Shown here one piece after another: positions 30,621 to 38,561 of a DNA stretch of 53,262 nt. This stretch comes from a virus. The translations under genes were made by a program, and so were the position numbers. The notes beneath the pieces are model-generated. The model did no database searches. It was not told the DNA's origin and saw nothing but the letters and a program-made list of their open reading frames with translations. The stretch covers positions 1 through 53,262 of IMG/VR virus record IMGVR_UViG_3300048582_000146. One strand, 5' to 3'. Each line of letters opens with the position of its first letter. Position 1 is the stretch's first letter.

Positions 30621-30663
30621 AATAACATAAACTACTATTTAATAATAAAATATGTTATTTTTG
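30621..30663 (+). promoter_or_regulatory. Promoter related to the 15.9-kb promoter
   Basis: The -7 box TATTTTTG (30656-30663) is preceded by AATAACATA (30621-30629) and TATGTTATT (30651-30659), which are reverse complements. The stretch CTACTA...TATGTTATTTTTG is alike at 15903-15930 and 30633-30663. The start would be near 30669, only about 20 bp before the terminator at 30691. Confidence 0.55.
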
Positions 30664-30690
30664 AACTATGAATTCAATCCAATATACTAA

Positions 30691-30721
30691 AAGCCTCTTA
30701 TGTGAGCGAGAGGCTTTTTTT
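30691..30721 (+). terminator. Intrinsic terminator after the small terminase
   Basis: AAGCCTCT (30691-30698) pairs with AGAGGCTT (30709-30716) with a 10-nt loop, followed by TTTTTTT. It closes the transcript from 29.9 kb, and would also limit any transcript from the promoter at 30656 to about 50 nt. Confidence 0.85.
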
Positions 30722-31203
30722 AAACAGAACAACCCAGAGAATTCTCCGAACGCACGAATACGTACGATTGTGTTTCTAATTGCAAGTAGATAGGAGATAG
30801 AGAAGCGAAAAACATAGCCAGAGGAGTTTCCTGATGATCGGTTTTAGATTCTGGCAAATTGGGGAAGTAGCTCAGAGGTTAGAGCAATTCAATAAACCTA
30901 GGCCTTCGATCGGGGTGCTTCGTATAGAAGGGGTTTATTTTCATAAGTCGTTGGTTCGAATCCAACCTTCTCCACAAAACAACTCATTCCGATAAGACGG
31001 AACATGGAACCTTTCGGGCGGTTGAATGGCTCGTCATATCATTCCGTGATACATGGATTATAGGTCTGGCATGTAGACAATTTGAGTCGTGTGGCGTTAG
31101 GATGTTTTTAGGGTTTTTCAGGTTTTCCTTTTTCGTCTTCCAAAGAACACCTTATAAAAAATCAAATGTGAGTTGTTTTTTTAACCATTTAAAATCTAAT
31201 CAA
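30722..31203 (+). other. Non-coding block between terminase genes
   Basis: No convincing protein gene is seen in these 480 bases; frames begin in the middle with hydrophobic nonsense. It holds a stem GCCAGA/TCTGGC (30817-30855) with inner AGGA/TCCT, the tRNA-like RNA (30861-30974), and several small hairpins (TTCCG/CGGAA near 30987-31002; GTCT/AGAC near 31063-31077). The rest is unexplained. The downstream gene starts at 31204. Confidence 0.6.
30861..30974 (+). tRNA. tRNA-like RNA with extended hairpin replacing the anticodon arm
   Basis: GGGGAAG (30861-30867) pairs with CTTCTCC (30967-30973) as an acceptor stem, one G-U. The D arm is GCTC AGAGGTTA GAGC (30870-30885), and the T arm GTTGG TTCGAAT CCAAC (30950-30966) is perfect. 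Base 30974 is A. The normal 17-nt anticodon arm is absent: between them lie 64 nt, in which AATAAACC (30891-30898) and CCTTC (30903-30907) pair with GAAGG and GGTTTATT (30927-30939) to form a 13-bp hairpin with a TAGG bulge and a 19-nt loop. No CCA is encoded. It probably cannot decode. Confidence 0.55.
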
Positions 31204-31563
31204 ATGAGCTTAATCATTCAAGGAGGTAAAATTTTTGTAGAAGGAAAAGAAACAGTCGATGTAAATCTGATCGGTTATGCCCTTTTAGATTTTGCTGAAG
31301 ACATTAACTCATTGGAGCAAGTGTTTCAAATCACCCTCAATAAAGAAATGGTTAAAGAAGTTCAAACAAATTCAATTGAATCACCACCAAACCTTTTCAA
31401 CCCTAAAGACATGGTTTACTTGGTTCATGATTTTGAACAACTCCCTAGAATGGTTACAAAGATTGTGATTGATGATTTGGGCGTGATGTATGAGGTGGCC
31501 AGCGGAACAGATATTTCCGTTCACTACAACTTTGAATTAAGTAAAACCAAAACAGTTTTTTAA
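31204..31563 (+). CDS. Hypothetical protein upstream of large terminase
   Basis: This 119-residue protein starts MSLIIQGGKIFVEGKETV, with a beta-rich N-terminus and a C-terminal half that reads MVTKIVIDDLGVMYEVASGTDISVHYNFEL. The ATG at 31204 is preferred, because upstream extension gives a hydrophobic, unlikely N-terminus. It is 2 bp before the next small gene. No family is recognised. Confidence 0.5.
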   Translation: MSLIIQGGKIFVEGKETVDVNLIGYALLDFAEDINSLEQVFQITLNKEMVKEVQTNSIESPPNLFNPKDMVYLVHDFEQLPRMVTKIVIDDLGVMYEVASGTDISVHYNFELSKTKTVF

Positions 31564-31565
31564 TC

Positions 31566-31808
31566 ATGAGCCTACTCGAGAAATTAAAAGACAGATACAA
31601 AAGACATCTTGACAAACGCCAAGATAAAAAAGATGTTCAGAAAATCATTGCTGATTACAACCTAAGTGACCCGCACGAACAGGTTAGACTTGTAAATGAG
31701 TTTACACTGATCTACCAAAAGAAAAGCACACTTAACCGCAAGCAACGCGATATAGTCAGAAAGAAAATACTTTTCATGGCTGAAAATAAAATCTTAGAAG
31801 TTAAGTAA
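31566..31808 (+). CDS. Small basic helical protein
   Basis: This 80-residue protein is basic (KLKDRYKRHLDKRQDKKDVQK) and wholly helical. It is placed 2 bp after the preceding gene and 14 bp before the large terminase. It might be a terminase-associated factor; nothing more can be said. Confidence 0.5.
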   Translation: MSLLEKLKDRYKRHLDKRQDKKDVQKIIADYNLSDPHEQVRLVNEFTLIYQKKSTLNRKQRDIVRKKILFMAENKILEVK

Positions 31809-31822
31809 ATCCATCAATACCA

Positions 31823-33298
31823 TTGCTAACAGAAGCTGAAATACTAGAACTTGAAACTCTTCTGAAAGAAAGAGAAATTGATATTAAACGTAAGCGATTA
31901 AAGACTATCGGTGAAGATACGAATCCAAACTACCAGCTTCTTTTTAATGCCATCAATGAGCAAAAGTATAATGAATTAGGCGAGTTAATTTCAGGGTGGC
32001 GTGGTTGTGCATTGGAGGGTTCCTCTCGTTCCGGCAAAACGTGGTCCGGTGTTGATATAATCGTATGGCTTGCTCTTTATTATGAGCCAAACGGATGTAC
32101 AATAAACATTTACCGGCAAACCTACAACGAATTTAAAACAACGCTTTATGATGATTTCAAACGCCGGCTTGATGATTATGGATTGCCAAATCCTTTTCAT
32201 ACAGCCAAAGAAATAAAAAGCTTCAAGATAGGCAAAACAACCATTTACTTTCTTGGTGATGGAAAACATGGTGGAGGTTGTGACTATGCTTTCTTTAATG
32301 AAATGATGTTCATTGAGCAGCATGTATTTGACCAAACAGAAATGCGTTGCCGTAAGTTTTGGTGGGCAGATTACAACCCATCAGTTACCGAGCACTGGTT
32401 CTTTGATAGAGTTTTGTCACGTCCTGATGTTGGGTTTTTGAAAACAGTATACCAGGATAACAAATACATTTCCGTTCAGGAGAAAAACAAAATACTTTCC
32501 TACGAACCATGGAAGCCCGGTTCATACATCGTCAAAGAAAGTGAATTGCTTTGTTACAATAAGCAAACCGGCAAGATTGAATTAGTAAGCAAAACCAATC
32601 AACCGCCACCTCATCCATCAAATATTGAGAATGGAACTGCCGATGAGTTCATGTGGAAGGTTTACGGTCTTGGATTGCGTGGTGCCATGAAAGGAGTGAT
32701 ATTCAATCACGTTACTTGGATTGATGAGTTTCCGGACATTGCCTACATTTTTACTAATGACTTTGGATTTACAACAGATCCAAACTCTTTTAATAAATAT
32801 GCTGAAGATGAACACAACATTTGGATTGAGCCTCTATGCTATGAACCAATTGAGACATCTGAAGAACTGATTGGTGTGATGGATGCTCATTCAGTAAAAA
32901 GAAATTCAGATGATTTTAATCTTGATGGTGATTTGGTTATTTGCGACAGCTCCGATAAGTACACCGGAGAAAACAAAGGAACGGTGGAAATGGTAAGAGC
33001 TTTGAAAAAAGCACTATTCAACGCTTCAAAGGTCAGTAAAACTAAATCGGTGATGTTCTGGTTGAACTCAATGAAGTCTAAAAAGATTCACATTGTAAAA
33101 AATCATCTATACAACCAGGTTAAAAAGGAAAAAGAAAACTACAGAATGCGAGAAATAAACGGCATAGCAATCAATCAACCAATTGATTTGTTTAACCACT
33201 TCTGGGATTCTTCAAGATATGGCCACATGGCTTATAATTCGCAAAACAGAGTACACAGAACAGAACAATCACTCCCTGAATTGGGCATAAACTATTAG
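31823..33298 (+). CDS. terL: Terminase large subunit (TerL)
   Basis: This 491-residue protein is the packaging motor. Walker A is GSSRSGKT (66-73), Walker B is YAFFNEMM (155-162), and the nuclease domain has DFGFTTDP and ICDSSDKY with a final Asp-rich region (DLFNHFWDSSRY). The ATP-binding and nuclease halves are full length. No in-frame ATG exists upstream; the frame is open from a TTG at 31823, so translation probably starts there. Portal follows 5 bp later. Confidence 0.9.
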   Translation: MLTEAEILELETLLKEREIDIKRKRLKTIGEDTNPNYQLLFNAINEQKYNELGELISGWRGCALEGSSRSGKTWSGVDIIVWLALYYEPNGCTINIYRQTYNEFKTTLYDDFKRRLDDYGLPNPFHTAKEIKSFKIGKTTIYFLGDGKHGGGCDYAFFNEMMFIEQHVFDQTEMRCRKFWWADYNPSVTEHWFFDRVLSRPDVGFLKTVYQDNKYISVQEKNKILSYEPWKPGSYIVKESELLCYNKQTGKIELVSKTNQPPPHPSNIENGTADEFMWKVYGLGLRGAMKGVIFNHVTWIDEFPDIAYIFTNDFGFTTDPNSFNKYAEDEHNIWIEPLCYEPIETSEELIGVMDAHSVKRNSDDFNLDGDLVICDSSDKYTGENKGTVEMVRALKKALFNASKVSKTKSVMFWLNSMKSKKIHIVKNHLYNQVKKEKENYRMREINGIAINQPIDLFNHFWDSSRYGHMAYNSQNRVHRTEQSLPELGINY

Positions 33299-33303
33299 AA
33301 AAC

Positions 33304-34704
33304 ATGGAAGAATTAGAAGTGTTATTGGCAGGACCGGCAGACAAGGCTATTAAAGTTTTGACTTCCCAAAAAAAAGATTCTGCAATCATTCAGAACTACA
33401 TCAAAGAGTTCAAAAATCAAGACAGAACCATCCGGGCTTCTCAGGTTGGCAGCATCCAAAAGGATAAAGCAGTAGGAAAGGGGGAAAATTCAAAAACAGT
33501 TAAGGCGATTCGCTCTATTGTCAATTATCAAAAGAAAATCGTTACTACTGCATGTGCTTTTGAGGTAGGAGAGCCCGTTACATTGGTTGCTGACAAACCA
33601 AACGATTTAACTGAAGAAGTTTTACGTCTTTGGGAAGATAACCGTATGGATGATAAAATTCAAAAGGCAAAAATCATACAAAAAAGCCACACAGAATGTG
33701 CGATTCATTTCTATATTCAGGAAACAATCAATGCTGAAGAGAAAAAAGTGAACGACATCAAATCTAAATTGCTAACAAACGAATTTGGAGTAATGTCACC
33801 GTATTTTGATGAAACGGGAGACATGATTGCTTTTACTTGGGCTTTCAGCGTAAAGAATTCAGAAGAAAAAACCATAAAACACGTATGGATTTGGACTGAT
33901 AAACTTTGCTATAAGTATTCTGATGAATCAGGAACTTTTACATTCGTTGATAATTTGCCTCATGGATTCAATAAAATTCCAATCGTTTACATTTCTCAGG
34001 ATTTCCCAGAATGGAATGAAGTAGTGAGCCTTATTGACCGTTACGAAACTGCACTTTCAAAACTTGGAGCAAGTAACGACTATTCAGGTTATCCATTATT
34101 GAAGTTGTACGGAGAGGTTAAATCAATGCCTGACCGTAACGATGACGGTAAGACTTTGAACTTCCCAATGAAAGAAGTTGACGATACCGGCAAAACAATT
34201 CACGGTGATGCTGAGTTCCTGACTAATTCAAACGCACCGGAAAGCGTTAAACTAGAAATGGAGACTTTGGAAAACTTGATTTTTGCATTGTCATCGACTC
34301 CCAACTTATCATTCGACAACATGAAGGGAAGCATTGGCAATATTTCAGGTGTTGCTTTAAAGTTACTTTTCTTAGATTCAATGATCAAGGCTAAGATGAA
34401 TGAAGGCGACAATAGAACGATGATTCAAAGAATAATCAAAATATTGATTTCAGGAATTGTAACCACTACTCAAACCAAGCTAAATACTCAATCAAGAGAA
34501 ACGGTTATAAAAGTTCAGTTCAATTCTATTCTTCCGGATGATTTGAAAGAGGCTGTTGATATTGCAAGTGCTGCGGTTAATGCAGGAATTATGTCTAAAA
34601 AAACAGCTGTTGAACACTTAGGCATGACCGATGATTCTGAAGAAGAATTAAACACAATCAATTCAGAGCAAACAGTAACTGAACCAACAAACCCAGAGCT
34701 ATGA
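33304..34704 (+). CDS. Portal protein (SPP1 gp6-like)
   Basis: This 466-residue protein forms the dodecameric ring at one capsid vertex. It follows TerL directly and has the SPP1-like pattern: ACAFEVGEPVTLVADKP, IKHVWIWTDKLCYKYSD, NLPHGFNKIPIVYISQDFPEWNEV, and the helical stem region SLIDRYETALSKLGASNDYSG. The C-terminal crown is helical with a Glu/Thr tail. It overlaps the following small membrane gene by 4 bp. Confidence 0.85.
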   Translation: MEELEVLLAGPADKAIKVLTSQKKDSAIIQNYIKEFKNQDRTIRASQVGSIQKDKAVGKGENSKTVKAIRSIVNYQKKIVTTACAFEVGEPVTLVADKPNDLTEEVLRLWEDNRMDDKIQKAKIIQKSHTECAIHFYIQETINAEEKKVNDIKSKLLTNEFGVMSPYFDETGDMIAFTWAFSVKNSEEKTIKHVWIWTDKLCYKYSDESGTFTFVDNLPHGFNKIPIVYISQDFPEWNEVVSLIDRYETALSKLGASNDYSGYPLLKLYGEVKSMPDRNDDGKTLNFPMKEVDDTGKTIHGDAEFLTNSNAPESVKLEMETLENLIFALSSTPNLSFDNMKGSIGNISGVALKLLFLDSMIKAKMNEGDNRTMIQRIIKILISGIVTTTQTKLNTQSRETVIKVQFNSILPDDLKEAVDIASAAVNAGIMSKKTAVEHLGMTDDSEEELNTINSEQTVTEPTNPEL

Positions 34705-34877
34705 AAAGTAAATTGATAAACACAGGTGTTTTAGTTGGAGGAATAATTCTCTCCATCAGTCCAATAGTTTGGATTTGGTTAGGCTGGTCCTTGTTTTGGA
34801 GGACAGCACTAACCGGACTGTTTATTCTTTTGATGATGGTCATTTTCAATTCAGCAAACCAATTAAAAATTAAGTAA
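34701..34877 (+). CDS. Small two-span membrane protein between portal and scaffold
   Basis: The frame starts at ATG 34701, overlapping the portal stop by 4 bp, and encodes 58 residues. Two hydrophobic spans are visible: VLVGGIILSISPIVWIWLGW and ALTGLFILLMMVIF, divided by SLFWRT. The terminator at 34891 follows 13 bp later, so it is the last gene of the terminase operon. No family is recognised. Confidence 0.55.
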   Translation: MKSKLINTGVLVGGIILSISPIVWIWLGWSLFWRTALTGLFILLMMVIFNSANQLKIK

Positions 34878-34890
34878 CTTATAAAATATA

Positions 34891-34919
34891 AACCGCTCTC
34901 AAAAGGAGCGGTTTTTTTT
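34891..34919 (+). terminator. Intrinsic terminator after the terminase-portal operon
   Basis: AACCGCTC (34891-34898) pairs with GAGCGGTT (34906-34913) around a 7-nt loop, followed by a run of T. It separates the terminase operon from the late promoter 50 bp downstream. Confidence 0.85.
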
Positions 34920-34933
34920 CTTTTAATGAAACT

Positions 34934-34954
34934 TATTTAGAATGATTCTAAATA
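34934..34954. promoter_or_regulatory. Late-promoter palindrome, copy 1
   Basis: Arms TATTTAGAAT (34934-34943) and ATTCTAAATA (34945-34954) form a perfect palindrome around G. It is centred 25 bp upstream of the -7 box at 34969, so it lies where a -33 element is normally found. The second copy at 49652 is identical over these 21 bp. Confidence 0.8.
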
Positions 34955-34968
34955 GAATAAAATTTTAT

Positions 34969-34976
34969 TACATTTG
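34969..34976 (+). promoter_or_regulatory. Late promoter 1 (capsid operon), -7 box
   Basis: TACATTTG matches TAnnTTTG. There is no TTG at -33; the palindrome takes that place. The start of transcription is expected near 34982, with a leader of about 30 nt before the scaffold gene. Confidence 0.7.
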
Positions 34977-35010
34977 TAATCATTATTATAACAACTAAAA
35001 CTTTTAAATC

Positions 35011-35682
35011 ATGGCAGTTAAACCAGAAATTATTAAGGCTAGACTTAAGGCTTTGTTTCCTAAGGCTAACTTATCACAAAAAAGGTTAGACGCTTTAGCG
35101 GCTAAACTTGCTCCAATGCCGGCAGACAATGCAGATGATGCTGCGGTTGATGCTGTGTTGAACCAAGCGAATGACTTTATGTCTTTTGAAGAAATTGCAA
35201 AAGAAGATGATCGAGTAAGAACATTAGAGGCAAAAGCTAATCCAACACCCGCTCCTGCACCAGCACCTGAACCAACGCCTGCTCCAACTCCGGCACCTGC
35301 TCCTGCAAATCCGAATGATGATACACCGGCATGGGCAAAATCGCTGATTGAATCTAATCAGAAATTAACCGCTGATTTAGAGGCCATCAAAACCGGAAAG
35401 ATAACAGAAATAAAAAAGCAGACTGCACAGACTGTTTTTGAAGCTTCCGAAATTTTAAAGGGATTGAAGCCTGAAATCAAAACAAGCTGGCTTAACAGAA
35501 TTGACGTTAATGCTGAAACTCCTATTGAGGATCAGGTGAAAAGTCTTGAAACAGAATTTACAGAAATTCGGCAGGAAATTGCTAGTTCAACTAGATATGC
35601 CGGTGCTCCACCTTCTTTTTCAGATAACAATAACGCTCCTTCTGCCGATGATGTAAAAGCTGTTGTTGACGCTTTAATCTAG
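35011..35682 (+). CDS. Putative scaffold protein
   Basis: This 223-residue protein has an N-terminal helical part (EIIKARLKALFPKANLSQKRLDALA), a Pro/Ala linker with repeated PAPAP-type units at about 78-105, a central helical coiled region (AWAKSLIESNQKLTADLEAIKTG), and a disordered Ser/Asn tail. It is the first gene of the capsid operon, before decoration and capsid genes. A scaffold or capsid-assembly function is inferred from order and composition. Confidence 0.65.
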   Translation: MAVKPEIIKARLKALFPKANLSQKRLDALAAKLAPMPADNADDAAVDAVLNQANDFMSFEEIAKEDDRVRTLEAKANPTPAPAPAPEPTPAPTPAPAPANPNDDTPAWAKSLIESNQKLTADLEAIKTGKITEIKKQTAQTVFEASEILKGLKPEIKTSWLNRIDVNAETPIEDQVKSLETEFTEIRQEIASSTRYAGAPPSFSDNNNAPSADDVKAVVDALI

Positions 35683-35706
35683 TAATTAACCCAAAAAAAA
35701 TAAATT

Positions 35707-36105
35707 ATGTCAGGTACAACTGCAAATTTACAAGACACACCCCAAAGTGTAGATACCAGCAACGACGGAATCGTTATTGTTGCGAATCTTGAAACTATTC
35801 CGGGTGGAAAGACATTAGATGTTACAGGTTTCGCTCCTGCCGTTATTCCGGCTGGTCACCTTGTAATTGAAGAAACTTCTACAGGAGTTTTAAAACCAAT
35901 GCCTGTTTCAGGAGCTGCTTACGGCTCTTTACCAGGCAGTCACACCTATAAAGGTGTTGTTGTTGCGAGCATTTTAACTGCAAAACCTTTTGCATCAGTA
36001 TTGGTGCGTGGTTCTGTAAACGGAAATGCCTCTACGTATGCTATCGCATCAGTTCTAACGGCTGTTAAAGCAGCTTTACCATTAATCAGATTTACAAAAG
36101 ACTAA
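35707..36105 (+). CDS. Putative head decoration protein
   Basis: This 132-residue protein sits directly before the major capsid gene, the usual place of a decoration protein. It has beta-rich blocks (DGIVIVANLETIPGGKTLDVTGF, HLVIEETSTGVLKPMPVSG) and SHTYKGVVVASILTAKPFASVLVRGSVN, which resemble lambda gpD/head-decoration families. It starts 24 bp after the scaffold gene and ends 6 bp before the capsid gene. Confidence 0.65.
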   Translation: MSGTTANLQDTPQSVDTSNDGIVIVANLETIPGGKTLDVTGFAPAVIPAGHLVIEETSTGVLKPMPVSGAAYGSLPGSHTYKGVVVASILTAKPFASVLVRGSVNGNASTYAIASVLTAVKAALPLIRFTKD

Positions 36106-36111
36106 TAGAAC

Positions 36112-37377
36112 ATGGAAAAATCATTATTTGTACAGTTTGCAGCTTTCTTTAAAGCAATTGCAAAAGACATTGTAGAGCGAGTTAATGGTAAAAAAACACC
36201 TTTAACCTATCTTCACAAGGAAATGTTGACTAAAGAATTGTCAACAGATTTGAAATGGCAAACCTTAAACGTTGACGGATCAGTAGTTTCTGCTGATGTT
36301 GTATCAATGGATTCAGCTTTACCATTGAAAAAGAGAGACTCATTCGGAACTGCTTCAGGAGACATTCCTAAGCTAGGGATGAAATTTGCTTTGAACGAGA
36401 AAACAATGTCAGAAATTGACGTTCTACAAGCTAGAAATGTGGAAAGCAAAGTATTAGTAGGTAAAATTTTTGCAGACACTTCCAAAGCTATGTTTGGTAT
36501 CTATGAGAAATTAGAATTCATGTTCTTACAAGCATTGTCAACAGGTGTAACCTTAGTTGATGATGATACAAATGTTGGAACTGGTATTCGTGTGGATTTT
36601 GGATATAAAAACGCTAATAAGTTTGGAGCAGTTTTACCGTGGTCAGACACTAATGCAAAACCAATCGATGATATTAAAAGAGTTGTAAGAGAGGCTAAAG
36701 CCAAAGGAAACACTCCAACAATATTGATGATGGATGAATCCACTTTTGATTCGTTAGCTGCTAATCAACAAACACGTGAGCAATATGCATTCAGCCAAAA
36801 CTTTGTTGGGTCACAAATTCCAGTGCCTGATTTAGAGCAAGTGAACGCGATGTTGCAAAAACGTTACAAGCTAACAATTATAGTAGTTGATAGAAGTGTT
36901 GTAACAGAGCGTGACGGTGTAAGAACAGTTCAAACTCCATGGGCTGCTAACAAAATTGTTTTCTTAGAAAGCACTAAAGTTGGTAAATTGGTTTATGGTA
37001 TTTTGGCTGAGGAAACACGTCAAAACAAAGCGGTCATGTATGAGAAAGCAGATGACTTTATTTTGCTTAAAAAATGGCATTCTCCGGAACCATTTGCAGA
37101 ATACACTTCTTCTCAGGCTTTAGTATTACCGGTAATCAACAATGTAGACAGCATCTATATCTTAGATGTTCAAGAAGCTACTTTAGACGTACAAACTGAG
37201 GGAGACGCTAACTTCCTATACAAAACAGTAAGTAAAACTAAAGTTGCGGTAATAGCTGCCTTGAAATTGGCTGAGCCTAAAACCAAGCTTACAGTTGCTT
37301 CAACAGATGCTGCAATCTTAAATGCTATCAACGCATTATCAGATGAGCAAGTATTGATTTTTGAAGCTAATATTTAA
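36112..37377 (+). CDS. Major capsid protein
   Basis: This 421-residue protein is the expected length and position of a major capsid protein of HK97 fold, probably the E-like family. Recognisable segments are LTKELSTDLKWQTLNVDGSVVSADVVSMD, DIPKLGMKFALNEKTMSEIDVLQ and YGILAEETRQNKAVMYEKADDFILLKKWHS. The C-terminal 60 residues (VAVIAALKLAEPKTKLTVAS) form an extra alpha/beta piece. A strong 14-bp hairpin follows the stop at 37384. Confidence 0.85.
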   Translation: MEKSLFVQFAAFFKAIAKDIVERVNGKKTPLTYLHKEMLTKELSTDLKWQTLNVDGSVVSADVVSMDSALPLKKRDSFGTASGDIPKLGMKFALNEKTMSEIDVLQARNVESKVLVGKIFADTSKAMFGIYEKLEFMFLQALSTGVTLVDDDTNVGTGIRVDFGYKNANKFGAVLPWSDTNAKPIDDIKRVVREAKAKGNTPTILMMDESTFDSLAANQQTREQYAFSQNFVGSQIPVPDLEQVNAMLQKRYKLTIIVVDRSVVTERDGVRTVQTPWAANKIVFLESTKVGKLVYGILAEETRQNKAVMYEKADDFILLKKWHSPEPFAEYTSSQALVLPVINNVDSIYILDVQEATLDVQTEGDANFLYKTVSKTKVAVIAALKLAEPKTKLTVASTDAAILNAINALSDEQVLIFEANI

Positions 37378-37383
37378 TCATAA

Positions 37384-37420
37384 TAACTAGCATATTCTGA
37401 GAAATCGAATATGCTAGTTA
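37384..37420. promoter_or_regulatory. 14-bp hairpin after the capsid gene
   Basis: Arms TAACTAGCATATTC (37384-37397) and GAATATGCTAGTTA (37407-37420) are perfect reverse complements with a 9-nt loop. No T-run follows on the plus strand, so it is not a classical terminator. It may protect the 3' end of capsid mRNA from nucleases, increasing capsid protein over connectors, or act as an RNA processing site. Confidence 0.75.
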
Positions 37421-37432
37421 AATTTAAAGCTT

Positions 37433-38014
37433 ATGTATAGCCAAGAAAGCACAACAGTATTGATCAACAGGATAGGTTGGGGTTTGCCACAAGAAGCATC
37501 CTTTGTACTTGCGTTGACTGACGCAAACAAAATAGGAACTTCAGGAAGAAACTTCAATGCATTCCACCAACTTGTTACTGTTGAGAATGTTTTGGCTTCT
37601 ATCGAGGATTCAAGTGCAAATGCACAAGAGTTCAATGCGATTCTTTCAGAAATCAGAAAACAGGCCGTTCTTTCAGTAGTTCCAATGATACTTGACAAAC
37701 ACAAAGACTATGATCCTGCAGTTGATTATTCAAGCATCATAACAGATCAAGCAGTATTGTTTGATGATGCCATTGGATATAAAGTTGCTATTTCGGTCCT
37801 TGAATCATTTATGACTACCAAAAGAAGAAACCTTGCTGAAATTAATGCAAAGCTCGCAATTGCCAACTTAAAGTTGGAGGTAGAAGGTTACAGAAACGAA
37901 ACAGGTGCAATGGTTGCAAAGGGATTGGTTCAAAAGCTTGATTATGCGATATACAAAGCTTCAAAAAAGATTTTCCCGTTCAAGGTATTAATCGATGGAA
38001 CAAACGTTTGGTAA
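37433..38014 (+). CDS. Putative head-tail connector, DUF6712-like
   Basis: This 193-residue protein is alpha-helical with motifs LLINRIGWGLP and KHKDYDPAVDYSSIITDQAVLFDDAIGYKVAISVLESF. The arrangement after the capsid gene fits a connector (DUF6712-like) that binds the portal. It overlaps the next start by a single base. Family assignment is weak. Confidence 0.6.
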   Translation: MYSQESTTVLINRIGWGLPQEASFVLALTDANKIGTSGRNFNAFHQLVTVENVLASIEDSSANAQEFNAILSEIRKQAVLSVVPMILDKHKDYDPAVDYSSIITDQAVLFDDAIGYKVAISVLESFMTTKRRNLAEINAKLAIANLKLEVEGYRNETGAMVAKGLVQKLDYAIYKASKKIFPFKVLIDGTNVW

Positions 38015-38541
38015 TGAATTACAATAACTACAAAGCCGTTGGAATAGACAAAAAGATTCTTCTTATTCAAAATGTTTTGAATGAGAAACTTGGATTTTCA
38101 AATGTTGACTTCTATGGCCGTGTACAACGTACATTACAGAAAGACGGTAAAACATTCATTCCGGAGGTGCATATATCAAACACTGAAAGAAAATGTGTTT
38201 ATTACAATGATCAGGTTGCATTGGGTGGTAATGTATTTTTCATTGATGATACATTACACAGAGCCTTAACAGGTAATCAATTTGAGGTGAAAGTGAAAGT
38301 TGTTTTCATGCTAAATCTAAACAACCTTATTTCTGGCACCAATTACAGACAAGATGCTGAGATTCAAGAAACTTGTTTAAAGTTCATCAAAAGCCTTCGC
38401 ATTATGGAAGTTACGGAGCTTGAAAAAGGTCTTTCTAATGTATTGAAAGGATTTAGTTTAGAGCCTATCAAAACAAACGACATTCAGCCTTATCACTGCT
38501 TTTCAATCAATGGCATAATCAAATATAATTTTAATTGTTAA
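38014..38541 (+). CDS. Putative head-tail joining or tail-terminator protein
   Basis: This 175-residue protein starts at ATG 38014. It has strands IFPEVHISNTERKCVYYNDQVALGGNVFFI-type and helical QDAEIQETCLKFIKSLRIMEVTEL. In gene order, it follows the connector and precedes the tail-tube gene, so a tail-terminator or joining protein is most likely. No family is certain. Confidence 0.55.
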   Translation: MNYNNYKAVGIDKKILLIQNVLNEKLGFSNVDFYGRVQRTLQKDGKTFIPEVHISNTERKCVYYNDQVALGGNVFFIDDTLHRALTGNQFEVKVKVVFMLNLNNLISGTNYRQDAEIQETCLKFIKSLRIMEVTELEKGLSNVLKGFSLEPIKTNDIQPYHCFSINGIIKYNFNC

Positions 38542-38561
38542 CCTTATAAATAACATACACT

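Noticed and set aside
30977-31090. Second tRNA after the tRNA-like RNA
   Set aside because: Short hairpins such as GTCT-GGCATGT-AGAC are present, but no acceptor stem, D arm or T arm could be assembled.
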